A stretch of DNA of 64,000 nt, taken from the NCBI RefSeq assembly GCF_000722635.1, contig NZ_JOKH01000001.1, positions 568,601 through 632,600 of the forward strand. The letters run 5' to 3'. Below are positions 27,290 to 36,218 of the stretch, piece by piece (the first letter of the stretch is position 1; every line of letters begins with the position of its first letter). A model generated the notes under the pieces. It ran no database searches and was not told where the DNA came from. It saw only the letters and a program-made list of their open reading frames with translations. A program made the position numbers and the translations under genes. Source of the stretch: Endozoicomonas numazuensis (GTDB lineage: Bacteria > Pseudomonadota > Gammaproteobacteria > Pseudomonadales > Endozoicomonadaceae).

Positions 27290-27695
27290 CAGTACAATTC
27301 CAGCTTTGTAACCATTGATCAGGATCACTGTTAATCGGAACAGGACTGACACAAATGCAGACCAGATCTTCAACCAGCCCAACAGCTAGCAAATCTCCTG
27401 ACTTTGCATCACCCAGCTCAAACTTTGGCAACACTAGTTTTACTGTTTCATACTGGCCATTTTTTACTACACCCTTCAATACTACTGGTTCAGGAAAACC
27501 TTGAGCTAAAGATGGGGATTTCTTCAGCCCAAACAGACCGCTTTTTGAGGTAACTTCAGTAACTTCAACTATAAGTTTTTTCTGAATATCTCTCTCCGCT
27601 GGCCACTCCCAACGCAACTCTGTTTCACCTGCCATAGCACACCCTCCCAAAACCATAGATAAAAGTACTAAAATATAAATAAACCTGTGCTGCAT
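27282..27695 (-). CDS. Small lipoprotein, unknown function
   Basis: 137 residues with a lipoprotein signal ending LGGC (Cys19). The mature part has a beta-rich stretch (TELRWEWPAERDIQKKLIVEV...PVVLKGVVKNGQYETVKLVLP) and three later cysteines. I do not recognise the family. It sits between a truncated gene and the hydrolase in a tight operon, so a shared envelope function is likely. Confidence 0.7.
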   Translation of the reverse strand: MQHRFIYILVLLSMVLGGCAMAGETELRWEWPAERDIQKKLIVEVTEVTSKSGLFGLKKSPSLAQGFPEPVVLKGVVKNGQYETVKLVLPKFELGDAKSGDLLAVGLVEDLVCICVSPVPINSDPDQWLQSWNCTDE

Positions 27696-27701
27696 AATGC
27701 C

Positions 27702-28103
27702 CTACACCTCGCTCACAGGTAAAACTTGCAGTTTGAAACGCAAATCCGCTGTTCTCCGCACGCCTATATGTCCAGTAACAAATTGAACATCCCTATTCGT
27801 TTCTTTGCTGAGCTGCTTGAAAAGATTATTGGGTGTATCCAAACCAGGAATGCTCTTTGACAAGATATTTGACGCAACAAAAACTTCCGATGCGTGAGAC
27901 GAGCAATTTCCGCCCAGAAGATTGAAAGAGCCCGGGTTCAGTTTCAACTGTTGCCAGAACTTATCAAACAGTTCTCCTTCATCATGCGTGACTCGTAAAG
28001 AAATCAAACAGGATATGACATTAAGTTGTTTAGCCATATTCGCATCGACATAATAAGGACGGATTTTTTGCATCCCATCGAAATTTGCTACCATTCCCTT
28101 CAT
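27702..28103 (-). pseudogene. IS-truncated gene, C-terminal 133 codons remain
   Basis: The frame runs from an ATG that lies one base inside the end of the insertion element, so the original N-terminus is probably lost. The remaining protein holds FNLLGGNCSSHASEVFVAS, whose Cys and His could be catalytic (a papain/NlpC-like pattern, unproven). It ends six bp before the lipoprotein gene. It could still be translated from the ATG at 28103. The function is unknown. Confidence 0.55.
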
Positions 28104-29835
28104 CCGACATTCACCACCCCGAATTAGGAATAAATTTCTTGGTACGTTGACCCCAAGACAAGGACTATTGTCGTCATACTCTCCGAGAGACCGATTACAT
28201 GTTTCTCCGTCCCGTTGACCGTTAACACATGGACACCCGAAAAACAGAAGAAAACCCACCTGCCTGTAGGGTTCTGGGCTGGCTTTTTCTTCATGTCAGG
28301 AAACGTCCGACTTTGCCTTTTCAGCTCATGACGAATCCGGTGCTGGATAGCAGCATAGACCATCAGGCAAAGCGTCATCACCATTAATAAAGCCTCAATG
28401 CGTTCCGGCTTCTTCAGATACAAAGACGACACCAGAAAGTCCGGGCTTTTCAGAAAACGGAAGCCCCTTTCAACCTGTTGCTGAGATTTGTAAGTCCTGA
28501 GCAGTTCTGCGGTGGTCAGTCTGCCTGTATCAGTGTCGTTCGTAGCGAGAACAAAGCAACCCAGCGATGCCTCAGCATCCCGTCGGGTTTGCACAGTGAC
28601 CGAGCAACACCCTGTCACGAAGTACTCCAGATGATCCGGCTCTGCCCCGTGAGCGGGACGACCTTTGGTCTTGTAACAGGGCTTTGAAATAATCTGTGGC
28701 TCAGCCTGACAGAGTTCAGATTGCTTTTGCCACTGCTTGAAGGCTTCAAGGGCGTCCTTCTCGCACCGGAACGCTTTTTTGCCCAGTTTTTCCAGTTTCT
28801 TGCACTCTGCCAGAGATTTTTTCTGCATACGTCTTGTCAGTGTCTTCTGTTCAGTTTTCCGGCTTTGCTTGTTGCGGAATAAAACCCAGCGTTGTTCTAC
28901 GCCAGCATAATCAGACGACACCTTTATGGCTTCGTAATGCTCAAAACCTTCCACAGCCTTCATAGTGCGTGTTGGCGCACTCTGCACCAGCTCTTTGGCG
29001 GCGGCGATATTGAGGGGAACACGGGAAATGAACCACTGCCCTTGTTGATCCAGTTTTTGAAGCGTTTCTGCTACATACAACGCAGCATCAGCAACGAAGT
29101 AACGGGCTTCCAGTGCGGCCTTGAAACTCTTCAGGTGCTGGGATACGACCCACTGAAAACTCGTCTTGTCGGTCACATTGCCGCTGGCAGCGGCAATAAA
29201 CATGGGAATGCCCGCTTTGTTTTCGGTCATCAGAAGCAAAATGGCCTGGTTCAGGTCTGGCCGATGGTCACGGCTGTAGCCTTTGCAAATCCTGATGCAA
29301 TTAAGGTCTTCGTCGCTCTCCTCGCTGTCGCTATTATAACGACCATCGACGTGTAGGCTTGTACCGTCAAGGTTTAACGCCTCGCATGGCAGCTTGAGGT
29401 GCTTTGCTACCTTGATAGCCAGCTCGAAATAGACTTTACTGACATCCAGGTTGAACATCTCATCCAGTGCTCTTCCGAGCACTTTGTCGTTTAAGTGCTC
29501 AGGTTCGACTCCCTCCCTGATCAGCTTGTCGAGGGGTTTGTTGTCGAAAAACTGCGGAAACATATGGAGAGATTGCCCAACGAACCCCAAGCCATTGAGA
29601 ATCATGGCGAGAATGCACTCACCATGAGAAACCTTCCACTCGTCGGACTGCTTTGGGGCACGCTGGTCAATGTGTTCGACGATCCCAAGCTCTTTGCACA
29701 TTCCTGCGACTAAGCCGAGGTGATCCATGACCTGAGTGCGGTACTGAACAGGAGGCATAAGACGGTTTCCTGATATTTGCTTATCTGATAAATAGCAGAC
29801 TTCAGGAAAATGTCAGGTTAGGTGGTGAATGTCGG
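28104..29835 (-). mobile_element. IS1634-type insertion sequence
   Basis: A 1732-bp element bounded by 15-bp perfect terminal inverted repeats (CCGACATTCACCACC at 28104-28118 and its complement at 29821-29835). It carries one transposase gene. No target duplication is evident: the left flank ends TTCAT and the right flank begins GAACA. The left flank is not bioB while the right is, so the copy marks a rearrangement rather than a simple insertion. Confidence 0.85.
28124..29758 (-). CDS. IS1634-family DDE transposase
   Basis: 544 residues. The N-terminal DUF4277-like region (HLGLVAGMCKELGIVEHID, LNGLGF) and the DDE domain (ALNLDGTSLHVDG; FVADAALY; late E in YKSQQQVERGFRFLKSPDF) fit this family. 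It appears intact and full length, so the element may still be active. The start ATG at 29758 lies 63 bp inside the right terminal repeat. Confidence 0.9.
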   Translation of the reverse strand: MPPVQYRTQVMDHLGLVAGMCKELGIVEHIDQRAPKQSDEWKVSHGECILAMILNGLGFVGQSLHMFPQFFDNKPLDKLIREGVEPEHLNDKVLGRALDEMFNLDVSKVYFELAIKVAKHLKLPCEALNLDGTSLHVDGRYNSDSEESDEDLNCIRICKGYSRDHRPDLNQAILLLMTENKAGIPMFIAAASGNVTDKTSFQWVVSQHLKSFKAALEARYFVADAALYVAETLQKLDQQGQWFISRVPLNIAAAKELVQSAPTRTMKAVEGFEHYEAIKVSSDYAGVEQRWVLFRNKQSRKTEQKTLTRRMQKKSLAECKKLEKLGKKAFRCEKDALEAFKQWQKQSELCQAEPQIISKPCYKTKGRPAHGAEPDHLEYFVTGCCSVTVQTRRDAEASLGCFVLATNDTDTGRLTTAELLRTYKSQQQVERGFRFLKSPDFLVSSLYLKKPERIEALLMVMTLCLMVYAAIQHRIRHELKRQSRTFPDMKKKPAQNPTGRWVFFCFSGVHVLTVNGTEKHVIGLSESMTTIVLVLGSTYQEIYS

Positions 29836-29836
29836 G

Positions 29837-29980
29837 AACATGATTAGGATCGAAAAACTGTCGATGAATGGTGCGTGCCCGGAACAGCAGATCATTAAAG
29901 GGTTGATGATAAATATCTTTGACTTCGCCTAACGTCCAGTCTGTTCGGATAAGCTCTTCCTGCCTGACAATCTTGGTCAT
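29837..29980 (-). pseudogene. bioB: Biotin synthase, 5' remnant of 48 codons
   Basis: The frame from ATG 29980 reads as the BioB N-terminus: [21 protein letters not shown], then [12 protein letters not shown]. It stops exactly at the IS terminal repeat, before the radical-SAM CxxxCxxC motif. The rest of bioB is absent on the far side of the IS and anywhere else in the window. BioB converts dethiobiotin to biotin, so this copy is non-functional; an intact copy elsewhere cannot be excluded. Confidence 0.88.
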
Positions 29981-30463
29981 GTGCAAATACTACCAATGAG
30001 GAATTACATGGATTGCTGATGGAAGAAAGTCTATTTGGGGAATGGCAGCTGTCAACTTTAAAAGCAGAATAAAGTTGACAGCTGTTGAAGTGCTTATGTA
30101 TTCCTGAACTATGGCTCTATTTCGGGGCTTTCTCAGGCTGGCTGAAGAAAAGTGAAGGATTGCAACAGAAACAGCCTTCAGACAAAGATTGATTTGAACG
30201 GATCAACCTTGCTGAAGGATCAGACATGTCTGCAACGCCCTCACTTCGCCCTATGTTCTCATTTCCTGGCTGGGTCATCGACGTTGACTGGGAGGATTCC
30301 AGCGCAATAGGTATACAAGGGCTCTGCCAGTGAGTTTCTCGATCGGTGGATTGAGATGGCCAGAATTAACCGGGGTTTTTTATAGGTTTTCTGACAGGCA
30401 CTAATTAGCGACCACGAAGATAAGTCGGTATTATCAACGCATCCATTGAAAAGGTTGCTTTTA
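29981..30463. other. Spacer between bioB remnant and phosphomannomutase gene
   Basis: It holds the BirA-like operator (30046-30084) and then about 350 bp with only short, broken reading frames, possibly decayed coding DNA. No RNA gene is recognised. Confidence 0.5.
30046..30084. promoter_or_regulatory. BirA-type biotin operator upstream of bioB remnant
   Basis: CAGCTGTCAACTTTA and its perfect complement (15 bp each, 9-nt spacer) contain TGTCAAC-N17-GTTGACA, close in sequence and spacing to the BirA operator TGTAAAC-N17/18-GTTTACA. It lies 66 bp upstream of the bioB start, where the biotin repressor would act. Confidence 0.68.
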
Positions 30464-31846
30464 ATGAAATCTTTGAACTGTTTCAAATCCTATGATGTCC
30501 GAGGTCGCATGCCGGACGAGTTGAATGAACAAGTCGCCTGGAGAATCGGACGTGCAACTGCAGAGTATTTAAAAACAGATACAGTTGTAGTGGGTGGAGA
30601 CATTCGCCTTTCATCGCCTTCTTTAAAGGCAGCACTCACACAAGGTCTTAGATCGGGTGGCGTCAATGTTCTGGATATTGGTCTGTGCGGCACTGAAGAG
30701 ATCTATTTCGCCACTTCTCATCTGAAAGTGGGCGGCGGCATTATGGTCACTGCCAGCCACAACCCCAAAGACTACAACGGGATGAAGCTGGTAAGGGAAG
30801 ACAGCAAACCGATTTCTGGCGATACCGGTTTACGTGCCATTCAAAAGTTAGCTGAGGATACTTTTATAACCGCAGACTTAGATGATACATCTCATCTGTC
30901 AGGCAATTATGAAACCATCAGTGTGCTTGATGCATACATTGAACATATCCTTGGCTATATCAAACCCACTCAGCTAAAGCCAATGAGACTGGTGGTCAAT
31001 GCAGGCAATGGCGCAGCGGGTCATGTTATAGACGCTATTGAAGCCCGGTTCCAGGCAGATTCAATACCTGTCGAATTTATCAAAATCCACCATGAACCAG
31101 ACGGTCACTTCCCCCATGGCATTCCTAATCCACTTCTCCCTGAATGTCGACAGGCAACCAGTGACGCGGTTCTGGAACACCAGGCAGACATGGGTATAGC
31201 CTGGGACGGTGATTTCGACCGCTGTTTTCTGTTTGACGAACAGGGCCAGTTTATTGAGGGCTATTACATTGTCGGCCTGCTGGGTGAAGCCTTCTTGAGT
31301 CATACGCCCGGTGCCAAAATTATCCATGACCCCCGACTCACCTGGAATACCATCGACCAGGTTCAGAGTGCGGGAGGTGAGCCAGTACTGTGCAAAACCG
31401 GTCACGCTTTTATAAAAGAAAGAATGCGTAACGAAGATGCGGTTTATGGGGGAGAAATGAGTGCTCACCATTACTTCCGGGACTTTGCTTACTGTGACTC
31501 TGGCATGATTCCCTGGCTGCTGGTTGCAGAACTATTGTCTCAAAAGAACCAGACGCTCTCCTCGATGGTAGCCGAACGGATTGAGAAATTCCCTTCCTCA
31601 GGGGAAATAAACAGCAAGCTGGAAAACCCTGCGAAAGCAATCGAAGCCATTCTGGCAATCTATGAAAAGAATGCAGTCGAGATTGATCGCACCGACGGTA
31701 TCTCCGTTGATATGGGAGACTGGCGTTTTAACCTCAGAATGTCCAATACCGAACCCGTGATCAGACTGAATGTAGAAAGTCGGGGTGATAAGCCACTAAT
31801 GGAAGAAAAAACCACTGAACTTCTGGCACTGATACGTTCTCAGTAA
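30464..31846 (+). CDS. manB: Phosphomannomutase (CpsG/ManB type)
   Basis: Interconverts mannose-6-P and mannose-1-P for GDP-mannose and surface polysaccharides. It has 460 residues. The phosphoserine is Ser98 in [15 protein letters not shown], the metal loop is [11 protein letters not shown], and the sugar loop is [27 protein letters not shown] binds phosphate. Similarity to enteric CpsG runs end to end. The ATG at 30464 has AGG nine bases upstream; TTG 30446 is less likely. No other capsule genes are adjacent. Confidence 0.94.
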   Translation: MKSLNCFKSYDVRGRMPDELNEQVAWRIGRATAEYLKTDTVVVGGDIRLSSPSLKAALTQGLRSGGVNVLDIGLCGTEEIYFATSHLKVGGGIMVTASHNPKDYNGMKLVREDSKPISGDTGLRAIQKLAEDTFITADLDDTSHLSGNYETISVLDAYIEHILGYIKPTQLKPMRLVVNAGNGAAGHVIDAIEARFQADSIPVEFIKIHHEPDGHFPHGIPNPLLPECRQATSDAVLEHQADMGIAWDGDFDRCFLFDEQGQFIEGYYIVGLLGEAFLSHTPGAKIIHDPRLTWNTIDQVQSAGGEPVLCKTGHAFIKERMRNEDAVYGGEMSAHHYFRDFAYCDSGMIPWLLVAELLSQKNQTLSSMVAERIEKFPSSGEINSKLENPAKAIEAILAIYEKNAVEIDRTDGISVDMGDWRFNLRMSNTEPVIRLNVESRGDKPLMEEKTTELLALIRSQ

Positions 31847-32516
31847 TCTTTGGCGAACAGGATTCAGGCAGACTCTGCGAGCCGTCCTGGAATGGCAAAA
31901 TCTGACACCTTGGCTACATTCCTTGATACATCAAGATTTCTGGAATCAAGCGAATGAAACCTCTTCAAAGTTTCAACGCTGTGTGGCTGCGCTCTGCCTG
32001 GCCACCTCACTGCCTATGATGGCAGCGCCAGCCGCGGAGTCACCTAAAAAATCCATGCCTGAATCGGTATCTGGGCTCTGGAAAAATATCCGAGGCTCGG
32101 TTTTAGAGCTATACCCATTGGATTTCAAGATGCTACCAGGCGACAAGTGAGCGAAGCCCTGTGAGCCTACAAGTAGTAGGTGATCAGGGTGAGCGAACGC
32201 TGGCAACAACGTAGCATCTTGAAAGGCGATGGGTATAACCCCATAAGCTTGCGGTCAGTATGTGACTGGAAGAGTAAACCAGACAACAACATAACCTCTT
32301 TATAACCTCTTTAAAGACGATGGCTATCAGGCCAATAGCGAGAATACACTACAAAAGCCCCGCGCCCTCTACTACTATGTGTTCCATAGTGCTAAGCCGT
32401 ATTTTCAAAGCCACTTCGGCCTGAAACCCAGAAAGTGCGGCCAGGAGCCTGTCCGACAAGCTCCCAGACTGGATAACACAGCTTATAAACCGGAATTCGA
32501 AAGGAAGGAAACTCAT
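31847..32516. other. Disrupted region between manB and yaaA
   Basis: A short frame from about 31923 or ATG 31955 to 32150 encodes a possible signal peptide (CVAALCLATSLPMMAAPAAES) but runs into the 129-bp element and stops there. Downstream of the element, 32310-32516 is open in frame with yaaA and looks protein-like ([22 protein letters not shown]). This may be a small exported-protein gene broken by the element. A short tandem repeat (TAACCTCTT) occurs at about 32292-32312. Confidence 0.4.
32109..32237. repeat. 129-bp palindromic element, copy 2
   Basis: Identical, same orientation, to 24776-24904. It interrupts a short exported-protein-like frame and lies 279 bp upstream of yaaA. The flanks of the two copies are unrelated beyond the TATA-like ends, which places the borders precisely and suggests insertion at TA (inference). 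Confidence 0.93.
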
Positions 32517-33290
32517 ATGCTTTTTGTCGTGTCACCTGCCAAGACTCTGGACTATGACACCGCTCCGGTGACCAAAAAGTTCAGTCAACCTGAATTCCTG
32601 GATCAGTCTCAGGATCTGATCGATCAATTGCGTCAACTCAATCCTGCTGATATTGGCAGTCTGATGAGTATTAGCGACAAACTGGCACAGCTCAACGCAG
32701 CCCGCTATGAAGCCTGGCAGCAGCCTTTTACTCAGGACAATGCCAAACAAGCGGTTCTGGCTTTTAAAGGCGATGTTTATACGGGACTTGATGCTGAAAC
32801 AATGAATGCCAAGCAGTTTGATTACGCTCAGAATCACCTGCGTATTCTCTCAGGGCTCTACGGGTTACTTAAACCTCTCGACCTGATGCAGGCTTACCGT
32901 CTGGAAATGGGCACAAAGTTTGCCAATAACGCAGGCAAAGACCTTTACACTTTCTGGGGTGATCAGATCACTGAAAAGTTGAATGAAGAAATGGCTGCCC
33001 AGAAAGACAACATTCTGGTTAATCTGGCGTCTAATGAATATTTTAAGGCCGTTAAACCCAAGTTTGTAAAAGGACAGATTATCACTCCGGTATTCAAAGA
33101 CTGGAAAGGTGATAAATACAAGATCATCAGCTTTTACGCCAAAAAAGCCAGAGGCCTGATGTGTCGTTATGCGATTGATAATAATCTGAAAAAAGTCGAT
33201 GACCTGAAAGGTTTTGATTACGAGGGCTACAGCTATAACGAATCGATGTCCAACGACAAGGAATGGGTGTTTATTCGTAAAGAAGCCTGA
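32517..33290 (+). CDS. yaaA: YaaA/UPF0246 peroxide-stress protein
   Basis: A 257-residue cytoplasmic protein. [17 protein letters not shown] opens the family; [34 protein letters not shown] and [11 protein letters not shown] follow. Enteric YaaA lowers free iron and protects DNA during H2O2 stress, and structural work shows a DNA-binding fold. The ATG at 32517 follows GGAAGGAA; the frame opens earlier but without homology. Confidence 0.95.
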   Translation: MLFVVSPAKTLDYDTAPVTKKFSQPEFLDQSQDLIDQLRQLNPADIGSLMSISDKLAQLNAARYEAWQQPFTQDNAKQAVLAFKGDVYTGLDAETMNAKQFDYAQNHLRILSGLYGLLKPLDLMQAYRLEMGTKFANNAGKDLYTFWGDQITEKLNEEMAAQKDNILVNLASNEYFKAVKPKFVKGQIITPVFKDWKGDKYKIISFYAKKARGLMCRYAIDNNLKKVDDLKGFDYEGYSYNESMSNDKEWVFIRKEA

Positions 33291-34073
33291 CTACTCATTG
33301 ACTCTCAACTCCAGTTTCCGCTTTCTGGTGTACAGAAAGCGGATCATGTCATAGCTGAAAGGCGAGCTGAAGTCGTCGTAACTCATGGGGACAGTATACC
33401 GGTAGTTGATTCCATAAATGGCAAACACTTCCGGCTCAGCAAACACCTGTGATGGCACCCCGGTAAAATCAATGTGATCTTCAGCGCTCAAATCAACCAC
33501 CAGACCACTGACATCCCTGAGACTGTAAGGTCCAATAACAGGAACCACCAGATAAGGACCCGCACCCACGCCATATTTAGCCAGAGTCGAACCAAATTCA
33601 TTGCGTTTATGCGGAATCCCCATACTCGTGGCAGGATCAAATAAACCCAGCATCCCCAGTGTTGAATTGATTACCAGCCGACTGGCCGACTTCAGGGTTC
33701 TTTCACCATCAAACTGCAGCGCACTGTTTAAAACAGTAGAAACTTCTTTAAGGTTCTGGAAAAAATTAGCCACCCCGACCCGAACAAACGACGGTGTTAC
33801 CGTTTCATACAGCTGCACGACGGGTTCAAGAAAATACCGATCAAGCTGACGATTAAAGGCAAAAACCTGACGATTAAACGATTCAAGAGGGTCGTAAACA
33901 TCCATAAACTTCATACGATCAATCTTGTGATGCCAACCCTCCAGCAGTTCATCATCGCTGTCATGAAACTTCACAGTATCCATCGGATTTGAATATGGGA
34001 TACGTTGACCTGCATTGACATTAAAGGTCATCAGAACCAACATCAGGGTGAACAGGATTCCAGCTCTAGGCAT
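33291..34073 (-). CDS. mlaA: MlaA (VacJ)-family phospholipid-transport protein lacking a lipobox
   Basis: 260 residues. VYDPLESFNRQVFAFNRQLDRYFLEPV and the NFFQNLKEVSTVLNSALQ and RLVINSTLGMLGLFDPA segments are MlaA signatures; the family removes phospholipids from the outer leaflet of the outer membrane. Here the signal sequence ends FNVNA-GQ with no Cys, so it should be secreted by signal peptidase I rather than lipidated. It overlaps the upstream hydrolase gene by eight bases, and no mlaBCDEF genes are present. Confidence 0.9.
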   Translation of the reverse strand: MPRAGILFTLMLVLMTFNVNAGQRIPYSNPMDTVKFHDSDDELLEGWHHKIDRMKFMDVYDPLESFNRQVFAFNRQLDRYFLEPVVQLYETVTPSFVRVGVANFFQNLKEVSTVLNSALQFDGERTLKSASRLVINSTLGMLGLFDPATSMGIPHKRNEFGSTLAKYGVGAGPYLVVPVIGPYSLRDVSGLVVDLSAEDHIDFTGVPSQVFAEPEVFAIYGINYRYTVPMSYDDFSSPFSYDMIRFLYTRKRKLELRVNE

Positions 34074-35568
34074 CAGGAAACCCCTTACCTTTCATAAAAC
34101 CGAGCATATCCCGAACATTCTCATGGTATTGCAGGTTGCCCATATGCCCACCTAATGGATAAATTTTTATCCGCCGGCCAAACGTATCGTACAGAAAATC
34201 GAGCCCTTTCTGATCAATGATAAAATCATCGGCATTATGCATCACCCCCACATGCCGGGCGTTTTTTAACCAGACTTCCAGATGAGACAGACTGTTCTGC
34301 TCAAACAACAACCTCCGTTGTTTTGAAGTAGCCCCTTCCTGGCTTGAATGGACTGGTTTCTGCTCAATCACATACGGAATCAGCACTTTATCAACGTAAC
34401 ACTGAAAACTGCAGAGCATGGCTTTTTTAAAATAAGGGGTTCGGCTGTCGCTGCGTTTGAGCTTAAAATCTTTCGGGATCAGGTTACTGTCCCAGGTCAT
34501 GGCATCAGAAGTGAAATACATGGATGCCACTGACAGTCTGAAACTGACGCCTATCAGCAGAGCCAACTCTTCGCGACTTAATGCGTAAGGACTTTTCTGA
34601 ACCTGAAACAACATAGACTCATCCAGATCAATGCTCTTATGAGTCCGGAAATAATCCGCCAGCTTGTCAAAGAAGTGATTAAATAGCGTTGTTGAATCAT
34701 CCACTCCCGGTACATCTGCCATCAACAGACGATCAAGATTATCGATTGACCGTTGCAGACTCACGGGAGGGTTCAATAACAGAACTCGCTCAAAGCCAAA
34801 CACTTTCTGTTCGCTGTCCAGCTGGGCTACAAAAGCAGCATTGAGCGCTCCAAGACTATAACCCGTCAGATACCAGCCATTAATCTCTACTTTCCTGAAT
34901 GATTGCGCTCGTTCGACAGAAGCTTTCATCAAACGATAGAGATCTTCAGAGTCCTGCTGTGTCAGCCCTGGCCGATGAGTGTTAGAGCCTGACACCACAA
35001 AATCGTAACTGGTAGGAGACGAGATCTGAATCACATGAAACCCGGCCTGATAATAAACCCTTTTCAGAAACTCAACCTTGCTGGTATCAAAGCGTCCACC
35101 CGTACCGGCAATAATAAAAATCAATGGAGCCTTCTTCTCCTGCCAGGCGAGCTTGAATCTGGGTTTGGTCACATCCCAAAAGATATCGGGTGCATTCTCA
35201 ACCGTTTCGTCCGCAAGACCTAAAATAGCCTCCCGGACCTTCATTGGATTCAGTTTGACCTGCTGCTCAGGCGGTGTGCCAGCCACTGTAGCCAAAAATG
35301 GATTACTGACTGGAAAATCATAGGCCCACGAAAGAGCAGGACCGACAAAAAGCAGAGATAAGCACCTGACCAGTTGTTTTCGAATATCTGGACGGCGGCT
35401 TAAGAAAAATATTGGTGCTCGATGACAGAAACCTTTCGTCCTCTGAATGGGAGGAGGCTCTGTTAAAGCTGAGGGCTGATAGCCACTCTGAGCATTCGAA
35501 AAACATTTTGCCCACGCCACAACATTAACCACGAATACAGCCGGACAAAATGCCTTTCTTTTACTCAT
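34066..35568 (-). CDS. Alpha/beta hydrolase-fold protein partnered with MlaA
   Basis: 500 residues. GTGGRF and the elbow GYS238LGALNAAFVAQ indicate a hydrolase fold, and the late GGHMGNL supplies a candidate His. A hydrophobic stretch (LVRCLSLLFVGPALSWA, about 66-82) looks like a signal peptide, but about 60 residues precede it and no alternative ATG is available, so the start may lie at a non-ATG codon nearer that stretch. The eight-base overlap with mlaA implies a joint envelope-lipid role. The enzyme's substrate is unknown. Confidence 0.75.
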   Translation of the reverse strand: MSKRKAFCPAVFVVNVVAWAKCFSNAQSGYQPSALTEPPPIQRTKGFCHRAPIFFLSRRPDIRKQLVRCLSLLFVGPALSWAYDFPVSNPFLATVAGTPPEQQVKLNPMKVREAILGLADETVENAPDIFWDVTKPRFKLAWQEKKAPLIFIIAGTGGRFDTSKVEFLKRVYYQAGFHVIQISSPTSYDFVVSGSNTHRPGLTQQDSEDLYRLMKASVERAQSFRKVEINGWYLTGYSLGALNAAFVAQLDSEQKVFGFERVLLLNPPVSLQRSIDNLDRLLMADVPGVDDSTTLFNHFFDKLADYFRTHKSIDLDESMLFQVQKSPYALSREELALLIGVSFRLSVASMYFTSDAMTWDSNLIPKDFKLKRSDSRTPYFKKAMLCSFQCYVDKVLIPYVIEQKPVHSSQEGATSKQRRLLFEQNSLSHLEVWLKNARHVGVMHNADDFIIDQKGLDFLYDTFGRRIKIYPLGGHMGNLQYHENVRDMLGFMKGKGFPDA

Positions 35569-35575
35569 GTCACTA

Positions 35576-36148
35576 CTACTGGGTATTTACTGGGGATGAA
35601 ATCAACAGATAGACTGTCCAGGCTTTGGAAAAGAGACCACCTGTGCTGACCTTTTCCAACGATCCCCTGACCTGCCCGTTGATGGCATACTGAATTTTTT
35701 CGCCTTTCTGATCTGGTAATGCTACCTGTTGCTGGCTCCAGCTCTTTGGAAGACATTGACCAATGACTCGGGACGCTTCGTCAAATACGTGGGTAGCCGT
35801 CTGTTCATCGGGCAAGACACGACTGCAAACATAGCTGTAACGATTGGACCACTGCCAGATTTCGCAACCACCGTCCAAAGGTTGATAATCGGTCTGCCAG
35901 AGGGTGATCTTGTTATAGAACGAAGGTTGCTTGCGTATGTCAGTAAAACCATTCTGACTTTTTGTAAAAATCTGCCCCAGATCCTGACAGACTTTAGTCT
36001 GATCAATAACAGGTTTGTGGGTCATCACTTCATCGCTGTTGCGGGCTGAATGTGAAGCACAACCAGAAACAAGAATAGCGGCAGAGGTCATCAAGACAGC
36101 AATAGCAACACGACATTTGGTTTTATTATGGTTCAAGATATTTCCCAC
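35576..36148 (-). CDS. Lipoprotein, unknown function
   Basis: 190 residues. The lipobox LVSGC places the lipidated Cys at 30. The mature part has four further cysteines (CQDLG, CEIWQW, CSRV, CLPKSW) and a beta-rich C-terminus. GTG 36148 is the only sensible start. It lies seven bp upstream of the hydrolase-mlaA pair on the same strand and is probably co-transcribed. Confidence 0.7.
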   Translation of the reverse strand: MGNILNHNKTKCRVAIAVLMTSAAILVSGCASHSARNSDEVMTHKPVIDQTKVCQDLGQIFTKSQNGFTDIRKQPSFYNKITLWQTDYQPLDGGCEIWQWSNRYSYVCSRVLPDEQTATHVFDEASRVIGQCLPKSWSQQQVALPDQKGEKIQYAINGQVRGSLEKVSTGGLFSKAWTVYLLISSPVNTQ

Positions 36149-36181
36149 AATTGACTTCAGGGTTTAGCAATAGCTAAAAAG

Positions 36182-36206
36182 AGCCTGCCTGATCTTCAGG
36201 CAGGCT
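36182..36206 (-). terminator. Terminator of the first FadL-family gene
   Basis: AGCCTGCCTGA-TCT-TCAGGCAGGCT: an 11-bp perfect stem with a 3-nt loop. On the minus strand it is followed by CTTTTT, 13 bp after the stop codon. Confidence 0.82.
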
Positions 36207-36218
36207 GGCGTAACCAGT

